Assembly (NCBI GenBank): GCA_016710785.1
Contig: JADJUE010000001.1
Location: forward strand, 620,001-684,000
Reading direction: 5' to 3'
Length of the DNA stretch: 64,000 nt
Source: Candidatus Epilinea brevis
GTDB taxonomy: Bacteria > Chloroflexota > Anaerolineae > Epilineales > Epilineaceae
Below the pieces are notes generated by a model. It did no database searches, was not told where the DNA came from, and worked only from the letters and a program-made list of their open reading frames with translations. Both the position numbers and the translations under genes were made by a program. Shown piece by piece: positions 41,233 through 50,970 of this stretch. Within the stretch, counting starts at the first letter, position 1. Each line of letters opens with the position of its first letter.

Positions 41233-43001
41233 GCCCAGGCCTCGTGCAATCGGGCGCCGAAGTCCGCGGCCAGCACCGGCGCCAGCACCGCCCCTATCTC
41301 AGCCCGCACGGCCACTTCGACGGCCGCCAGGCCCGCCCGGTAGGCCGCGGCCATCTCGGCCGGCAACATCGCCGAAGCCGCCAGACCATCCGCGATCACG
41401 GTGTCCTGCAGGCGACCCAGCAGGTCTACCACCGCCTCCAGTTCCTTGAGCGCCTTGCGGCCGCCGGCCGAGAGCAGTCCCCTCAGGGGCCTGAGGCCGT
41501 CACGCAGCCCCTTCCCAGCGATGCGCAGGGCGTGTAGTTCCTCCACCGGCACGGCGGCCCCGTCCGTCAGGTCCCGATCGCCAAAGGCCGCCGCCAGCTT
41601 CAGCATGGCCTCCAGTCGCGCCGCCACCAGGGACGGCGCCGCTTCGCGCAAGGTCCGCCGTTCGTTCTTGCGAACGGCCTCCCGGCCACCGTCCATGCCG
41701 CTCCAGCGCAGGAGTCGGGCCACAAGCCGCCGATGCTCACCATGGTTCAGGCGCACCAGCAAGCGGTCCAATGCCGCCGCCCGGGCCGCCTGCCAGATCT
41801 GACGCAGGGCCGCGGGGCCTTCTTCGTCGGCCTCCGCCGACGCCGCGGACCAGGCATCCAGCTGCAACAGCGCCACGTCAAGGTCCCGCACGGTACCCAG
41901 GTCGGCGCGCAGCAGCTTCAGCTCCCGCCAGCTGCGGCCCTGCCGCGCCGCCTTGGGCAGCGCCGGGGCGAAGAGGCGGATGATGCCGCCCAGCCGCCGA
42001 GCGGCCACGCGCATCTGGTGCACGGCGTCCTCGCCGCGCTCCAGGCGCACCCTGGCCTCGGTCAAGGCCATGGCCAGCAGCTGCTGCCGCAGGGCCAGGC
42101 AGGCGGCCTCGCCCAAGGGCTGCTCCGGCGCCAGGCCCTTGGCCCCCGGCAGGCCATCGGGCCGCTGCGCGGCGATGGCCGCCAGGGCCCGCTCAAGCTT
42201 GCTGACAGTGACCGGCTTCAGGTCCTTCCGCCGGACCAGGGCCTTGGTCAGCGCCCGCCAGGTCTTGGCGTCGGCCCCGAGTCGCTCCAGCTCCAACTCG
42301 CTCAGCGTGGTCACGGGCTGGCCCGATCCAGCCAGGCGGCCCCGGCGGCGTGGGGCGCGCACCCAGGCCTGGTCCAGGGCCAGCTCAGCCAGGGGCGGGA
42401 CGGCGGAGGTTTCGGCCGCGGTCGTCGCTTCGTTCACTGCCGCCGCGCGAGCCGGATCGAGCGCATCGGCCACGGCGACCGCTCCATCCTCTGACGCCCT
42501 CACGACCAACCAACTGCGACGAAAGTGGCTGAGCCCGGCGATGGGCCGCAGGTCACGCGGCGAAGCCTCATCCCCAAGGGTTGCGTCCAGCGCCTCGCGC
42601 ATGCCGGCCGGCCAGGTGGCCGGACTCAGGGTGGCATCCGCGGCCAAGGTGGCCTCCTGCTCGCTGCGGCGGTGCAGGGCACCGGCGGTCACCCGGCCCA
42701 GCCCCTTGAGGGTCAACTTGACCGCGCCGTCGGTCATCCGCAGCCGGCAGGCCAGGCCGCGGCGCAGCAGGCCCAAAGCCGGGGTATCCAGGTAGACATC
42801 CTCCGCCAGCCAGTCCCGGCCCGGGCCGAGGATGGTCCCCGCCGGCAGGGCCAAGGCCTCCGGCCAAGCGGCGCGCGCCTGGGCTGACAGGCGGTACTTC
42901 AGCTCCTCTTCTACCCCGGTCGCTTCAACCCCGGTGGCCGCCGCGCCGGAGGAGGCCGGACCAGCGATCGGTGCGGCGCCGGTCTCGGGAGCGTCGCTCA
43001 T
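41229..43001 (-). CDS. CYTH and CHAD domain protein
   Basis: In this 590-residue protein residues about 25-250 form a CYTH (triphosphate tunnel) domain with the ExExK motif in VEEELKYRLS and basic tunnel residues (GLACRLRMTDGAVKLTLKG). Residues about 300-590 form a CHAD domain, a histidine-rich helical polyphosphate-binding fold, with GEDAVHQMRVAARRLGGIIRLF as first signature and VEELHALRIAGKGLRDGLRPL as second. The protein may hydrolyse triphosphates and bind polyphosphate granules. It overlaps both neighbours by 4 bases (ATGA), so expression is coupled to pruA and ppx. Confidence 0.92.
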   Translation of the reverse strand: MSDAPETGAAPIAGPASSGAAATGVEATGVEEELKYRLSAQARAAWPEALALPAGTILGPGRDWLAEDVYLDTPALGLLRRGLACRLRMTDGAVKLTLKGLGRVTAGALHRRSEQEATLAADATLSPATWPAGMREALDATLGDEASPRDLRPIAGLSHFRRSWLVVRASEDGAVAVADALDPARAAAVNEATTAAETSAVPPLAELALDQAWVRAPRRRGRLAGSGQPVTTLSELELERLGADAKTWRALTKALVRRKDLKPVTVSKLERALAAIAAQRPDGLPGAKGLAPEQPLGEAACLALRQQLLAMALTEARVRLERGEDAVHQMRVAARRLGGIIRLFAPALPKAARQGRSWRELKLLRADLGTVRDLDVALLQLDAWSAASAEADEEGPAALRQIWQAARAAALDRLLVRLNHGEHRRLVARLLRWSGMDGGREAVRKNERRTLREAAPSLVAARLEAMLKLAAAFGDRDLTDGAAVPVEELHALRIAGKGLRDGLRPLRGLLSAGGRKALKELEAVVDLLGRLQDTVIADGLAASAMLPAEMAAAYRAGLAAVEVAVRAEIGAVLAPVLAADFGARLHEAWA

Positions 43002-44635
43002 GAAGGATCCGGGGCCATGAACGGGTAGCGGTAGTCCCGCGGGGGCACGAAGGTCTCCTTGATGGCCCGCGCCGAGACCCAACGCACCAGGTTGAGGTAG
43101 CTGCCGGCCTTGTCGTTGGTGCCCGAGGCCCGCGCCCCGCCGAAGGGCTGCTGGCCCACCACCGCGCCGGTGGGCTTGTCGTTGATGTAGAAGTTGCCCG
43201 CGGCGTTCTCCAGAACCCGGGCCATGGCCACGATGGCCGCCCGGTCCTGCGCGAAGATGGCCCCGGTCAGGGCGTAGGGCGAGCTGGAATCCACCAGGGC
43301 CATCGTCTCCGAAAGGCGCGCATCCTCGTAGACATGCACCGTGAGCACCGGCCCGAAGATCTCCTCGCACATGCTGCGGTAGCGCGCGTCCTCGGCCAGG
43401 ATGACCGTGGGCTGGATGAACCATCCCTTGCTGGCATCGGCCCGGCCACCGGCGATGACCTTGGCCGCGCCCGCCTGCCGCGCGTGTTCGATGTAACCGC
43501 TGATCTTCTCAAAGGCGGGCTTGTCGATGACGGCGTTGACGAAGTTGCCGAAGTCCTCCACCGAACCCATGCGGATGTCGGCCAGCATGGCCTGCACCCG
43601 CGCTTCGACCGCCGGCCACAAGCTGCGGGGGATGTAGGCCCGGCTGGCCGCCGAGCATTTCTGCCCCTGGTACTCGAAAGCCCCGCGCACCAGGGCCACC
43701 GCCAGAGCGTCCACGTCCGCCGACGGATGGGCCAGCACGAAGTCCTTGCCGCCGGTCTCACCGACGATGCGCGGGTAGCCCCGGTAATGACCCAGGTTGC
43801 CGGCCATGACCTGCCACATGTGCTGGAAGGTCGCGGTGGAGCCGGTGAAGTGCAGCCCGGCCAGATGCTCGCTGGCGAAGACCGGATCGCCGATGGCCGC
43901 GCCCGAGCCCGGCAGGAAGTTGATGACCCCGGCCGGCAGTCCGGCCTCCTCGAGCAGCTTGTAGATGAGGAAGCTGGACAGGACGGCGGTGGAGGCCGGC
44001 TTCCAGATGGCCACGTTGCCCATGATGACGGGCGCCGTGGGCAGGTTGCCGGAGATGCTGGTGAAGTTGAAGGGCGGCACGGCGAAGACGAAGCCCTCCA
44101 GCGGTCGGTAGCTCACCTGGTTCCAGTTGCCGGGCGGCGACAGGGGCTGGTCCTGGTAGATCTGCGCCGCGTAATGGACGTTGAAGCGGAAGAAGTCGAT
44201 GAGCTCGCAGGCGGCGTCGATCTCCGACTGAAAGGCGTTCTTGCTTTGACCCAACATGGTGGCGGCATTGATGGTGTCCCGCCAGGGTCCGGCCAGCAGG
44301 TCAGCGGCCTTCAGGAAGACCGCCGCCCGCGCCTCCCAGGGCATTCGCGCCCATTCCTCCCGCGCCGCCAGACAGCTGTCGATGGCCGCCGCAGCCTCCG
44401 GGGCCCCGCCTTTGTGGAACTGCCCGAGCTTCAGGGCGGTCTCGTGCGGTGCCCGGATCTCACTGATCTGACCCGTGCGAACCTCGCGCCCGCCGATGAC
44501 CAGCGGGACATCGAACGCTTCGTCGCGCATGGCGGCCAGCCGCCGCCTGAGGCTGGCCCGCTCCGGCGAACCGGGGACGTAACCCAGAATGGGCTCGTTG
44601 CGCGGCGCGGGGATCTTGACGATGGCGTTATCCAT
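42998..44635 (-). CDS. pruA: 1-pyrroline-5-carboxylate dehydrogenase
   Basis: This 545-residue enzyme of the P5C dehydrogenase subgroup oxidises L-glutamate-5-semialdehyde to glutamate with NAD+ in proline and arginine catabolism. Signatures are PFNFTSISGNLPTAPVIMGN, WKPASTAVLSSF, FTGSTATFQHMW, the catalytic glutamate in IVGETGGKDFV and the catalytic cysteine in EYQGQKCSAASR, then NFYINDKPTGAVVGQQPFGG. The length fits the family. No proline dehydrogenase is in the window. It leads a three-gene operon with CYTH-CHAD and ppx through 4-bp overlaps, and AAGGA stands before ATG 44635. Confidence 0.94.
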   Translation of the reverse strand: MDNAIVKIPAPRNEPILGYVPGSPERASLRRRLAAMRDEAFDVPLVIGGREVRTGQISEIRAPHETALKLGQFHKGGAPEAAAAIDSCLAAREEWARMPWEARAAVFLKAADLLAGPWRDTINAATMLGQSKNAFQSEIDAACELIDFFRFNVHYAAQIYQDQPLSPPGNWNQVSYRPLEGFVFAVPPFNFTSISGNLPTAPVIMGNVAIWKPASTAVLSSFLIYKLLEEAGLPAGVINFLPGSGAAIGDPVFASEHLAGLHFTGSTATFQHMWQVMAGNLGHYRGYPRIVGETGGKDFVLAHPSADVDALAVALVRGAFEYQGQKCSAASRAYIPRSLWPAVEARVQAMLADIRMGSVEDFGNFVNAVIDKPAFEKISGYIEHARQAGAAKVIAGGRADASKGWFIQPTVILAEDARYRSMCEEIFGPVLTVHVYEDARLSETMALVDSSSPYALTGAIFAQDRAAIVAMARVLENAAGNFYINDKPTGAVVGQQPFGGARASGTNDKAGSYLNLVRWVSARAIKETFVPPRDYRYPFMAPDPS

Positions 44636-44664
44636 GGTAATGGGTCCTTGACGGGCTGAACGGT

Positions 44665-46611
44665 CTACGGCCGCTGAGCATACCGCAGAGAAGACCGCCC
44701 TGCAACGACACTGGGGAGGTGGATGCGGAAGGGCGCGGGCGGCGCTGCGCTGGGCGTTGCGACCGTCGGCGGCGGGGCCGTCACCTCCGGCGTGGGCGGT
44801 TCACCCGTCGGAGCCACGGTCGGTTCGCTCGTCGCCGGCGCGGCCGTCGGCGCCACGGGCGGCGGCGGGAGCAAGCCGGAGGCGGCCAGCGCATCACGCC
44901 AACGACGGCCATGCAAGACCAATCCGGCGGCGCCGAAGTGGATGCCGTCGAAGCGCCATTCGGGGCCGATGAGGTCGTCGGTGCCGGGTCCGGCGTGGAC
45001 ATCGGGCACCGTGGACACCACCTGCCGCTGGGCGGCGATCACGGCGTCGCGCGGCGGCTGGGCCAGGTTGGGGGCGAAGGAGACCTCCGCCACCAACCAG
45101 GGCACCGCTCCGCCGGCGTCGGCGCGGGACTGCTCGATGATGCGGGTCAGGTCCGCCGCGTAGGCCGCCGTCGTGGTGCCGCCGACCGCATCGCTCTCCC
45201 CTTGGTGCCAGAGGACGGCGCGGAAACCGCCGGCTCCGCCCAGGTCGGCCATGGCCTGTTTGAGGCGCGGATAGAGCTGGCGCTCGGGCAGCCACTGCCC
45301 CACCGCGGTGCCGCCCCAACCCACGGAGGCGATGCCGATGGGCAGGTCCAGCTCGGCCGCCAAGGCGTCGCCCATGGCTGGCCAGGGCGAGCCGCCGCTG
45401 CCGGTGGCCAACGGCTGGGGGTCCAGGCCCAGCCGCCAGCCGGCGCCGGTGCTTCCCGGCGTGCTGCCCGGCGTGCTGCCCGGCGGCATCCAGGCGGAAA
45501 CCCGCTCGTCCTGGGGACGCTGGGGAGGCATGCCATGGTTGGCGCTGTTGGACTGGCCCGCGGTGATGAAGACCTCTCCGACGCCGACAGGCGCCACCCG
45601 TCCTTCCAGCAGGCGATCCGGCTGGGCAACGCCCGACGCCCGCGACTCCACCCGCCACCAGCCGGCCGGGAGGACCAACCGGCCCTCGAAGCGGCCCCCG
45701 TCCGGCGTCGCGTCGAGCAGCCGCCAGTCGATGACCCGCCCCGGGGGCCGCAGCGCGACGGCCCGGGCCTCCACCGGTCCCACCGCCTCGCCGAAGTCAC
45801 CGGCCACCGGCACCTCGGCCCGGTCCTGGGCATCGCGCTGCCGGACGCTGTGGGGCTGGGGCTCGCTGAGCACGTGGTCGGCGGGCGAGGCCTGGCTGCG
45901 GACGTAGACCTCCAGCCGGCGGCCGGCCCAAGCGGCGGCGTTGGCGGCGAAGGTCCAGTCCGGCTGGCCGGTCGGCTGGGAGCCGATGCCGATGTCGGCG
46001 GCGGCGCCGGCAGCCTGGCCCCAATGGTTGTAGGCCAGGAGGGTCCTGCCGCCCGCGCTGTCGTGGATCTGGAAGCTGCCGTAGTTGCCGCCGCCGGTCG
46101 GGGCGTCACCCCAGTCGTAGACGCCGTCATCAGCGCCAGGCGCACCGGCGACGTTGCTGGTGCTGTAGTCCGAGGGCCACAGCTCCAGCCAACCGCCGGG
46201 CATGCCCTGCGCGTTCGGCAGTCCGGGCAGGTTGCTGACAACGGTCATGTCCTTGACCGCCCCCTGGAACACCGCGCCGCTGGCCGCCGTGGGCAGCCCC
46301 ACCTGGCTGAGGTCGTCGCTGAAGGCCGCCATCGACACCCATAGCTCCTGATCGGCGCCGGCGGCCGCATCCAATCGCAGGCGATAGGCCACCCGGTCGA
46401 AGGGCCCGTCCAGTGCCGCGCGGCGGTCCGTCTGGTAGGGCGCTCCCGAGGCGTTGAAGTCCGCGCTGATGGGGATGTCCAGCGCGTAGAGCAGGCTGTA
46501 GCCGGGCTCGGGCAGGTCATCCTGAGCGCGAGCGGCGGGGCGCCAGAACGCGCCGCCGCTGAGCAGACAGAGGAACACCATGAGGGGCATGCGGCGAATG
46601 GCGCTGGACAT
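44665..46611 (-). CDS. Secreted SGNH (sialate O-acetylesterase-like) esterase with LP tail
   Basis: This 648-residue exported protein has a signal peptide (MPLMVFLCLLSGGAFW, cleavage near ARAQ) and a beta-rich N-terminal domain of about 300 residues (DIPISADFNASGAPYQTD). A DUF303/SGNH hydrolase domain follows: EVFITAGQSNSANHG (nucleophile serine), LPIGIASVGWGGTAVGQWL, VLWHQGESDAVGG and FDGIHFGAAG (Asp/His pair). These match sialate O-acetylesterase-type carbohydrate esterases. A Pro/Thr linker leads to FRIHLPSVV, the LP motif, 17 residues from the end. A TACAAT -10 box lies 42 bases upstream of ATG 46611. Confidence 0.88.
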   Translation of the reverse strand: MSSAIRRMPLMVFLCLLSGGAFWRPAARAQDDLPEPGYSLLYALDIPISADFNASGAPYQTDRRAALDGPFDRVAYRLRLDAAAGADQELWVSMAAFSDDLSQVGLPTAASGAVFQGAVKDMTVVSNLPGLPNAQGMPGGWLELWPSDYSTSNVAGAPGADDGVYDWGDAPTGGGNYGSFQIHDSAGGRTLLAYNHWGQAAGAAADIGIGSQPTGQPDWTFAANAAAWAGRRLEVYVRSQASPADHVLSEPQPHSVRQRDAQDRAEVPVAGDFGEAVGPVEARAVALRPPGRVIDWRLLDATPDGGRFEGRLVLPAGWWRVESRASGVAQPDRLLEGRVAPVGVGEVFITAGQSNSANHGMPPQRPQDERVSAWMPPGSTPGSTPGSTGAGWRLGLDPQPLATGSGGSPWPAMGDALAAELDLPIGIASVGWGGTAVGQWLPERQLYPRLKQAMADLGGAGGFRAVLWHQGESDAVGGTTTAAYAADLTRIIEQSRADAGGAVPWLVAEVSFAPNLAQPPRDAVIAAQRQVVSTVPDVHAGPGTDDLIGPEWRFDGIHFGAAGLVLHGRRWRDALAASGLLPPPPVAPTAAPATSEPTVAPTGEPPTPEVTAPPPTVATPSAAPPAPFRIHLPSVVAGRSSLRYAQRP

Positions 46612-46652
46612 GACGTGGCTCCGCGAGAGGACCGACGGCGAGTAGCAGGTCG

Positions 46653-46658
46653 ATTGTA
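46653..46658 (-). promoter_or_regulatory. -10 box (TACAAT) for the esterase gene
   Basis: On the minus strand TACAAT lies 42 bases before ATG 46611. No good -35 is visible. Confidence 0.4.
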
Positions 46659-46785
46659 CCGAAACGAAGCCCCCGGGGGAGCCACGGCGGGCTGAGCGGA
46701 CACGGGCTGTCGGGCGCGCGAAGCGGATCGACGATCGCGGCTCGGGTCCATCGCCCTGCGGCGGATCCGACTTTTCACTTCGGGC

Positions 46786-46815
46786 TTACGTTTCGGCGCT
46801 CCGGGACGTTATAGT
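46786..46815 (+). promoter_or_regulatory. Promoter of the propeller/double-vWA gene
   Basis: TTACGT (46786-46791) and TATAGT (46810-46815) are spaced by 18 bases. The transcript would have a leader of about 180 nt before ATG 47003. The 46612-47002 spacer is otherwise empty; the leader is GC-rich with a small TGCCCGTAGTTCGGGCA hairpin (46846-46862) and no riboswitch I recognise. Confidence 0.5.
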
Positions 46816-47002
46816 AGTGGTGCGTTCGCGTGCGCGGGGTCTGTATGCCCGTAGTTCGGGCAGTGCAGGCTTCCGCAACGGCCCAACGGACCACCGCCAG
46901 TCCCGCCACTCGCCGCCGCCCGCCCCCACGTCGCGGCCGTCGAGTCGGACGTATTGATAGCCGCCGCGCCGACGACCGTCGCCAATGAGGGGATTCCTTT
47001 CG

Positions 47003-50000
47003 ATGAGCCATCGACCCACTGTCCTGCCCCGCGCGATCCGGCGCGGCTGCGCCTGGGCCTGCCTGGCCCTGACCGTTTGCTTGAACCTGCGCGGGGCCGC
47101 GCCCGCCCATGCCCAGGGGGCCCTCCCGGAGGGCTACCGCCAGATCGGTTATTGGACCAACCGACCGCCAAAGGCCGAGGTACCGGTCTTCGAGCGCCCG
47201 GCCGGCGTCGATGTGGCCACGGATGACACCATCTACGTGGTCGACCGTTCGTCCAACCTCATCTACCACCTGGACAACCGCGGTCGCACGCTGGCGAGCG
47301 TCGGCGATCCGCAGATCGGCGCACTCAAGGACGTGGCGGTCAGCGCGCAGCGGGTGTATGTGCTGGGCACCACGGGCGGCGCCATGTACAGTCGGGACCT
47401 CAAGAACCGCACGGTCTGGGGCGTCACCGGCGAGGGGCTGACCTTTGATGCCGTCCGCAACCAGGCTTTGGTGACCCGCGTGGTGTCGGGCGAGGCCCGC
47501 ATCCAGGTGTACGACGCCAGCGGCATCAGCCTGGGCAGCTGGCGGGACGAGAACTTCTCCATCGGCACCGCCTTCGATCTGGACGTCGGCCCGGACGGCC
47601 GCATCTACATGGCCGGTGACGGGTCCATCTATGTCTTCACCGTCGGCGGTGCATCGGGGGTCACGGCCTCGGCGCTGCTGCGCATGCCGCGCAACCTGGA
47701 AGGCGCGGCCGAACTGCGCTCGGTGGCCGTGGACGGCAGCGGGCGGGTCTTCACCGCGGTCACCAGCACGGCGGGTTACTACCTGGGCTGGGACAACGCG
47801 GGCAAGCTGCTCGCCGGCGCGCCCCTGCAGACCAGCGGTCTGGCGGGCGCCGCCAGCCTGGCGGCCGGCCCCGGTGCGGGCATGGTCTTCAGCGTGAACC
47901 AGGGCAGCGGCTACAAGGGCTTGTCCTACCAGGCCGACCGTGTGGACTTCAAGACCGAGCCCCTGCGTTGGGGCGGCAGCGCGGATGCCACCTTGGGGCT
48001 GCTTCAGTCCCCTCGCCGCCTGGCGGTGGGCAGCGGCGAGGACGCCTTCATCCTGGACCAGCGCAGCCGCAGCCAGCTCTGGACACCGGCGGGCGAGGCG
48101 CGCCAGCAATGGACCTATTCGGATGATGACTACCCCGGCGATGTGGGGGGCGGCGGACCGTTCCCCTGCCGGATCACGGGCCTGAAGGTGGCCTGCCATG
48201 ACCCCGCCGGCGACTGGACGGTCAAGATCCCGGACAGCGGCTGGCTGACCGCGGTGGACGGCGACGCCACCCGGGTGGCGGCCTTGGATCTGGCGGACCA
48301 GAAGGTGTGGGTCTACAACCGGGCCGGTCAGGCGCAGGCCAACTGGGCCCTGGAGCCCGCGGGCAGCTTCGTCTCCATCGGCGATCTGGCCATGGAGGCC
48401 GGTCGCGTCTATCTGGCGGATCAGACCAACCTGCGCATCGACGTGCGCAACGCCGCTGACGGCGCCCGCCTGGCGCAGATCCCCATGCCCGCGGGGCCGA
48501 TGAAGCTGGATGTGTCGGCGGGCATGGTCTATGTCCTGGCCAAGGACAACCGGGTGTGGAAGTACGTCGCGGCGGATGGCAGCCTGCGCGCCGTCTTCAA
48601 TCTGGACGGGGTGACGGCCCCCAACGACCTGGCGGCCGCGCCCTTCGGCCGGGTCTACATCGCCGACCCGCTGCGCGACCAGATCCTGCTCTACGAGCCC
48701 GGCGGCACGCCGATGGCCGCGCCACCGGTGGAGGGCGTCGGCTGCAAGGTCCTGCTGGGCAAGACGGCGGCGCCGGATCCGGTGGAGCGCTTCCAACTGG
48801 CCACGGTGCAGCTGCGGGTCAGCGGCGCCTGCCCCCTGGGCGACGGACGCCTGGATGTGGTGTTGATCATCGACGAGTCCGGTTCGATGTCCGGCTCCAC
48901 CATCGCCGCGGCGCAGAATGCGGCCCTGGCCTTCCTGGGCGAGCTGAACCCCAAGGGTGTCCAGATCTCCGTGGTCTCCTTCGACACGTCGGCGACCGTG
49001 CTCCAGCCCCTGACCAACGACCTGCGCGGCGTGGTGCGCGCGGTGGGACGGCTCAGCGCCGGCGGGCAGACCAACTACGTGGACGCCCTGGAGAAGGGCC
49101 GCCAGGAGCTGGTCGGCCCCGCGAGCCGGCCAGGCGTGCCGCGGGTGGCGGTGATGATGACCGATGGCAAGCCCACCTCCACCGATGGGCTGGACGACGC
49201 GGCGGCCGCGCTCAAGGCCACCGGCGCCACCGTCTACACCATCGGTCTGGGCACGACGATCAACGACGACATCCTGAAGAACACCGTGTCCTCCCGGCGG
49301 GACCTGTACTACGCGGCGCCCACCGACGCCCAGTTGGCCCTGGTGTACCGCAACATCGCCCGCAGCCTGAGCGCGGCGCGTCTGCTGGCGGGCGGCACGG
49401 TGGTGGACGAGCTGCCGGCCGACATGCGCTACGAACCGGGCTCGGCCTTCCCGCCGCCGGACACGATCCAGGGTCGCACGCTCACCTGGACCCTGGGTGA
49501 GGTGCCGGCCAGCGGGCGCACCCTCAGCTACAAGGTGCGACCGCAACGTGAAGGGCGCCATCCCACGAATGTCCAGGCCTCCCTGACCTACCAGGACGCG
49601 GCGGGCGAGTCGGGGCAGGCGGTCTTCCCCATCCCCGAGATCACCGTCCTGCGCGCGCGCAACCTCCTGCTGCCGGTCGTCTACCGCAACAGCTGCAAGC
49701 AGCAGCGGGCGGACATCGTGCTGGCCATCGACACCTCGGGCAGCATGCTGGAGGCCTCCCAGTCGGGCAGCAGCCAGACAAAACTGCAGGCGGCCATCGC
49801 CGCGGGCCAGTCCTTCCTCAACAACATGAGCTTCCCGGAGGATCAGGCCGCGGTGGTTTCCTTCAACGAGACGGCCCGCGTGGTGGTGCCGCTCTCCAGT
49901 TCCCGCGCGGCCCTGAGCTTCGCCTTGAACGGCCTGACGACGAAGACTGGTACGCGCATCGACCGCGGCATCGAGACCAGCATGGCCGAACTGCTCAGCG

Positions 50001-50266
50001 GTCGGACCCGGAAGGGTCACAAGCCGGTCATCATCCTGCTGACGGATGGCCGTCCCACCGCCGGCACCGAAGCCGAAGCCCTGAAGGATGCCGCCTCGGC
50101 GCGCGGCATGGGCTTCAGCGTCTTCACCATCGGCTTGGGGCCGGACCTGGACAAGGTCCTGCTGACGCAGATCGCGGGCAAGGCCGGGCAGGCCTTCTTC
50201 GCCCCCGACGGCTCGGCCTTGAAGCGGATCTACGACCAGGTGGCGGGCAAGGCCTTGTGCGACTGA
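47003..50266 (+). CDS. Secreted propeller protein with two vWA domains and internal LP motif
   Basis: In this 1087-residue protein the signal peptide (WACLALTVCLNLRGAAPAHA) is followed by an NHL/PQQ-like beta-propeller of about 550 residues (GVDVATDDTIYVVDRSSNLI, DLDVGPDGRIYMAGDGSIYV, DLAAAPFGRVYIADPLRDQI). Next come vWA domain 1 with MIDAS DESGSM (D624), a beta sandwich, the LP-like motif LLLPVVYR and vWA domain 2 with DTSGSM (D910). Cysteines C898 and C1086 bracket the last vWA domain. It is probably a surface adhesin or sensor that binds ligands through Mg2+/Ca2+. ATG 47003 gives the better signal peptide; ATG 46985 in frame is possible. Confidence 0.85.
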   Translation: MSHRPTVLPRAIRRGCAWACLALTVCLNLRGAAPAHAQGALPEGYRQIGYWTNRPPKAEVPVFERPAGVDVATDDTIYVVDRSSNLIYHLDNRGRTLASVGDPQIGALKDVAVSAQRVYVLGTTGGAMYSRDLKNRTVWGVTGEGLTFDAVRNQALVTRVVSGEARIQVYDASGISLGSWRDENFSIGTAFDLDVGPDGRIYMAGDGSIYVFTVGGASGVTASALLRMPRNLEGAAELRSVAVDGSGRVFTAVTSTAGYYLGWDNAGKLLAGAPLQTSGLAGAASLAAGPGAGMVFSVNQGSGYKGLSYQADRVDFKTEPLRWGGSADATLGLLQSPRRLAVGSGEDAFILDQRSRSQLWTPAGEARQQWTYSDDDYPGDVGGGGPFPCRITGLKVACHDPAGDWTVKIPDSGWLTAVDGDATRVAALDLADQKVWVYNRAGQAQANWALEPAGSFVSIGDLAMEAGRVYLADQTNLRIDVRNAADGARLAQIPMPAGPMKLDVSAGMVYVLAKDNRVWKYVAADGSLRAVFNLDGVTAPNDLAAAPFGRVYIADPLRDQILLYEPGGTPMAAPPVEGVGCKVLLGKTAAPDPVERFQLATVQLRVSGACPLGDGRLDVVLIIDESGSMSGSTIAAAQNAALAFLGELNPKGVQISVVSFDTSATVLQPLTNDLRGVVRAVGRLSAGGQTNYVDALEKGRQELVGPASRPGVPRVAVMMTDGKPTSTDGLDDAAAALKATGATVYTIGLGTTINDDILKNTVSSRRDLYYAAPTDAQLALVYRNIARSLSAARLLAGGTVVDELPADMRYEPGSAFPPPDTIQGRTLTWTLGEVPASGRTLSYKVRPQREGRHPTNVQASLTYQDAAGESGQAVFPIPEITVLRARNLLLPVVYRNSCKQQRADIVLAIDTSGSMLEASQSGSSQTKLQAAIAAGQSFLNNMSFPEDQAAVVSFNETARVVVPLSSSRAALSFALNGLTTKTGTRIDRGIETSMAELLSGRTRKGHKPVIILLTDGRPTAGTEAEALKDAASARGMGFSVFTIGLGPDLDKVLLTQIAGKAGQAFFAPDGSALKRIYDQVAGKALCD

Positions 50267-50347
50267 TGTTCGTCGGGGCGAGGACGGACTTCCGCCCTCG
50301 CCCCGGCGCCGGCCCATGTGCATCCGCCCCCGAGATCAAACACCGCC

Positions 50348-50854
50348 ATGTCTCCCCAGCCCGCGCCTGACCGCACCATCCTCCGCATCGAACCGGAGGA
50401 CACGTATGCTCTGCGCCATCGGACGCTGCGGCCAGAGCAACCGCGTGAGGCCTGCCACTTTCCGGGCGACGCGTCTGAGGGCGCCTTTCACCTGGGCTCG
50501 TTCGATGGCGGCATTCTGGTCGCCGTCGCTAGCTTCAACCCCGAAGCGGCGCCGGCCTGCTTGGACGGGCTTGTCGAAAGCCTGGAGACCGGTAGCCTGA
50601 ACCAGGGTGGGGTCTGGCGCCTGCGGGGCATGGCCACGGCGCCCGAATCGCGCGGCCAGGGCCATGGGTCGGCGCTGCTGCGCGCGGGGTTCGCCGAGCT
50701 GGAGCAGCGCGGCGGTCGGCTGCTATGGTGCAACGCCCGCCTGAGCGCGGCGGACTTCTACCTGGGGCTCGGCCTGGCACGGGCCGGCGAGGACTTCGAG
50801 ATCCCGGGGATCGGGGGGCATGTCGTGATGTGGTGCGCGCTGGCCTCGTTCTGA
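50348..50854 (+). CDS. GNAT family N-acetyltransferase
   Basis: This 168-residue protein has the acetyl-CoA-binding motif A in WRLRGMATAPESRGQGHGSALL (R/Q-x-x-G-x-G/A seen as RGQGHG) and the following helix LLRAGFAELEQRGGRLLWC. NARLSAADFYLGLGLARAGE is the typical motif B. ATG 50348 is favoured because homology-like sequence begins at TILRIEPEDTYALRHRTLRP; an upstream ATG at 50318 in frame is less likely. Substrate is unknown. It is a stand-alone cytoplasmic enzyme. Confidence 0.85.
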   Translation: MSPQPAPDRTILRIEPEDTYALRHRTLRPEQPREACHFPGDASEGAFHLGSFDGGILVAVASFNPEAAPACLDGLVESLETGSLNQGGVWRLRGMATAPESRGQGHGSALLRAGFAELEQRGGRLLWCNARLSAADFYLGLGLARAGEDFEIPGIGGHVVMWCALASF

Positions 50855-50970
50855 CACGCCGGCCCAGCGACAACGGCCGGCTGGAGCGAGTAGCAGCGCC
50901 ACTGCTCCAGTCGGCCGTCGCCCGCGATGGCGGATCCGGATCCGCGACCCGCAACCCGCGCGATCCCACA

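Noticed and set aside
46816..47002. The 180-nt leader of the propeller/vWA gene considered as a riboswitch
   Set aside because: Only one small hairpin is evident and no conserved riboswitch core was recognised.
46775..50323. A 1182-codon open frame on the minus strand opposite the propeller/vWA gene
   Set aside because: It is rich in Arg, Gly, Ala, His and Gln with no domain or signal, and lies exactly antisense to a well-supported gene. At this GC content such mirror frames are expected.
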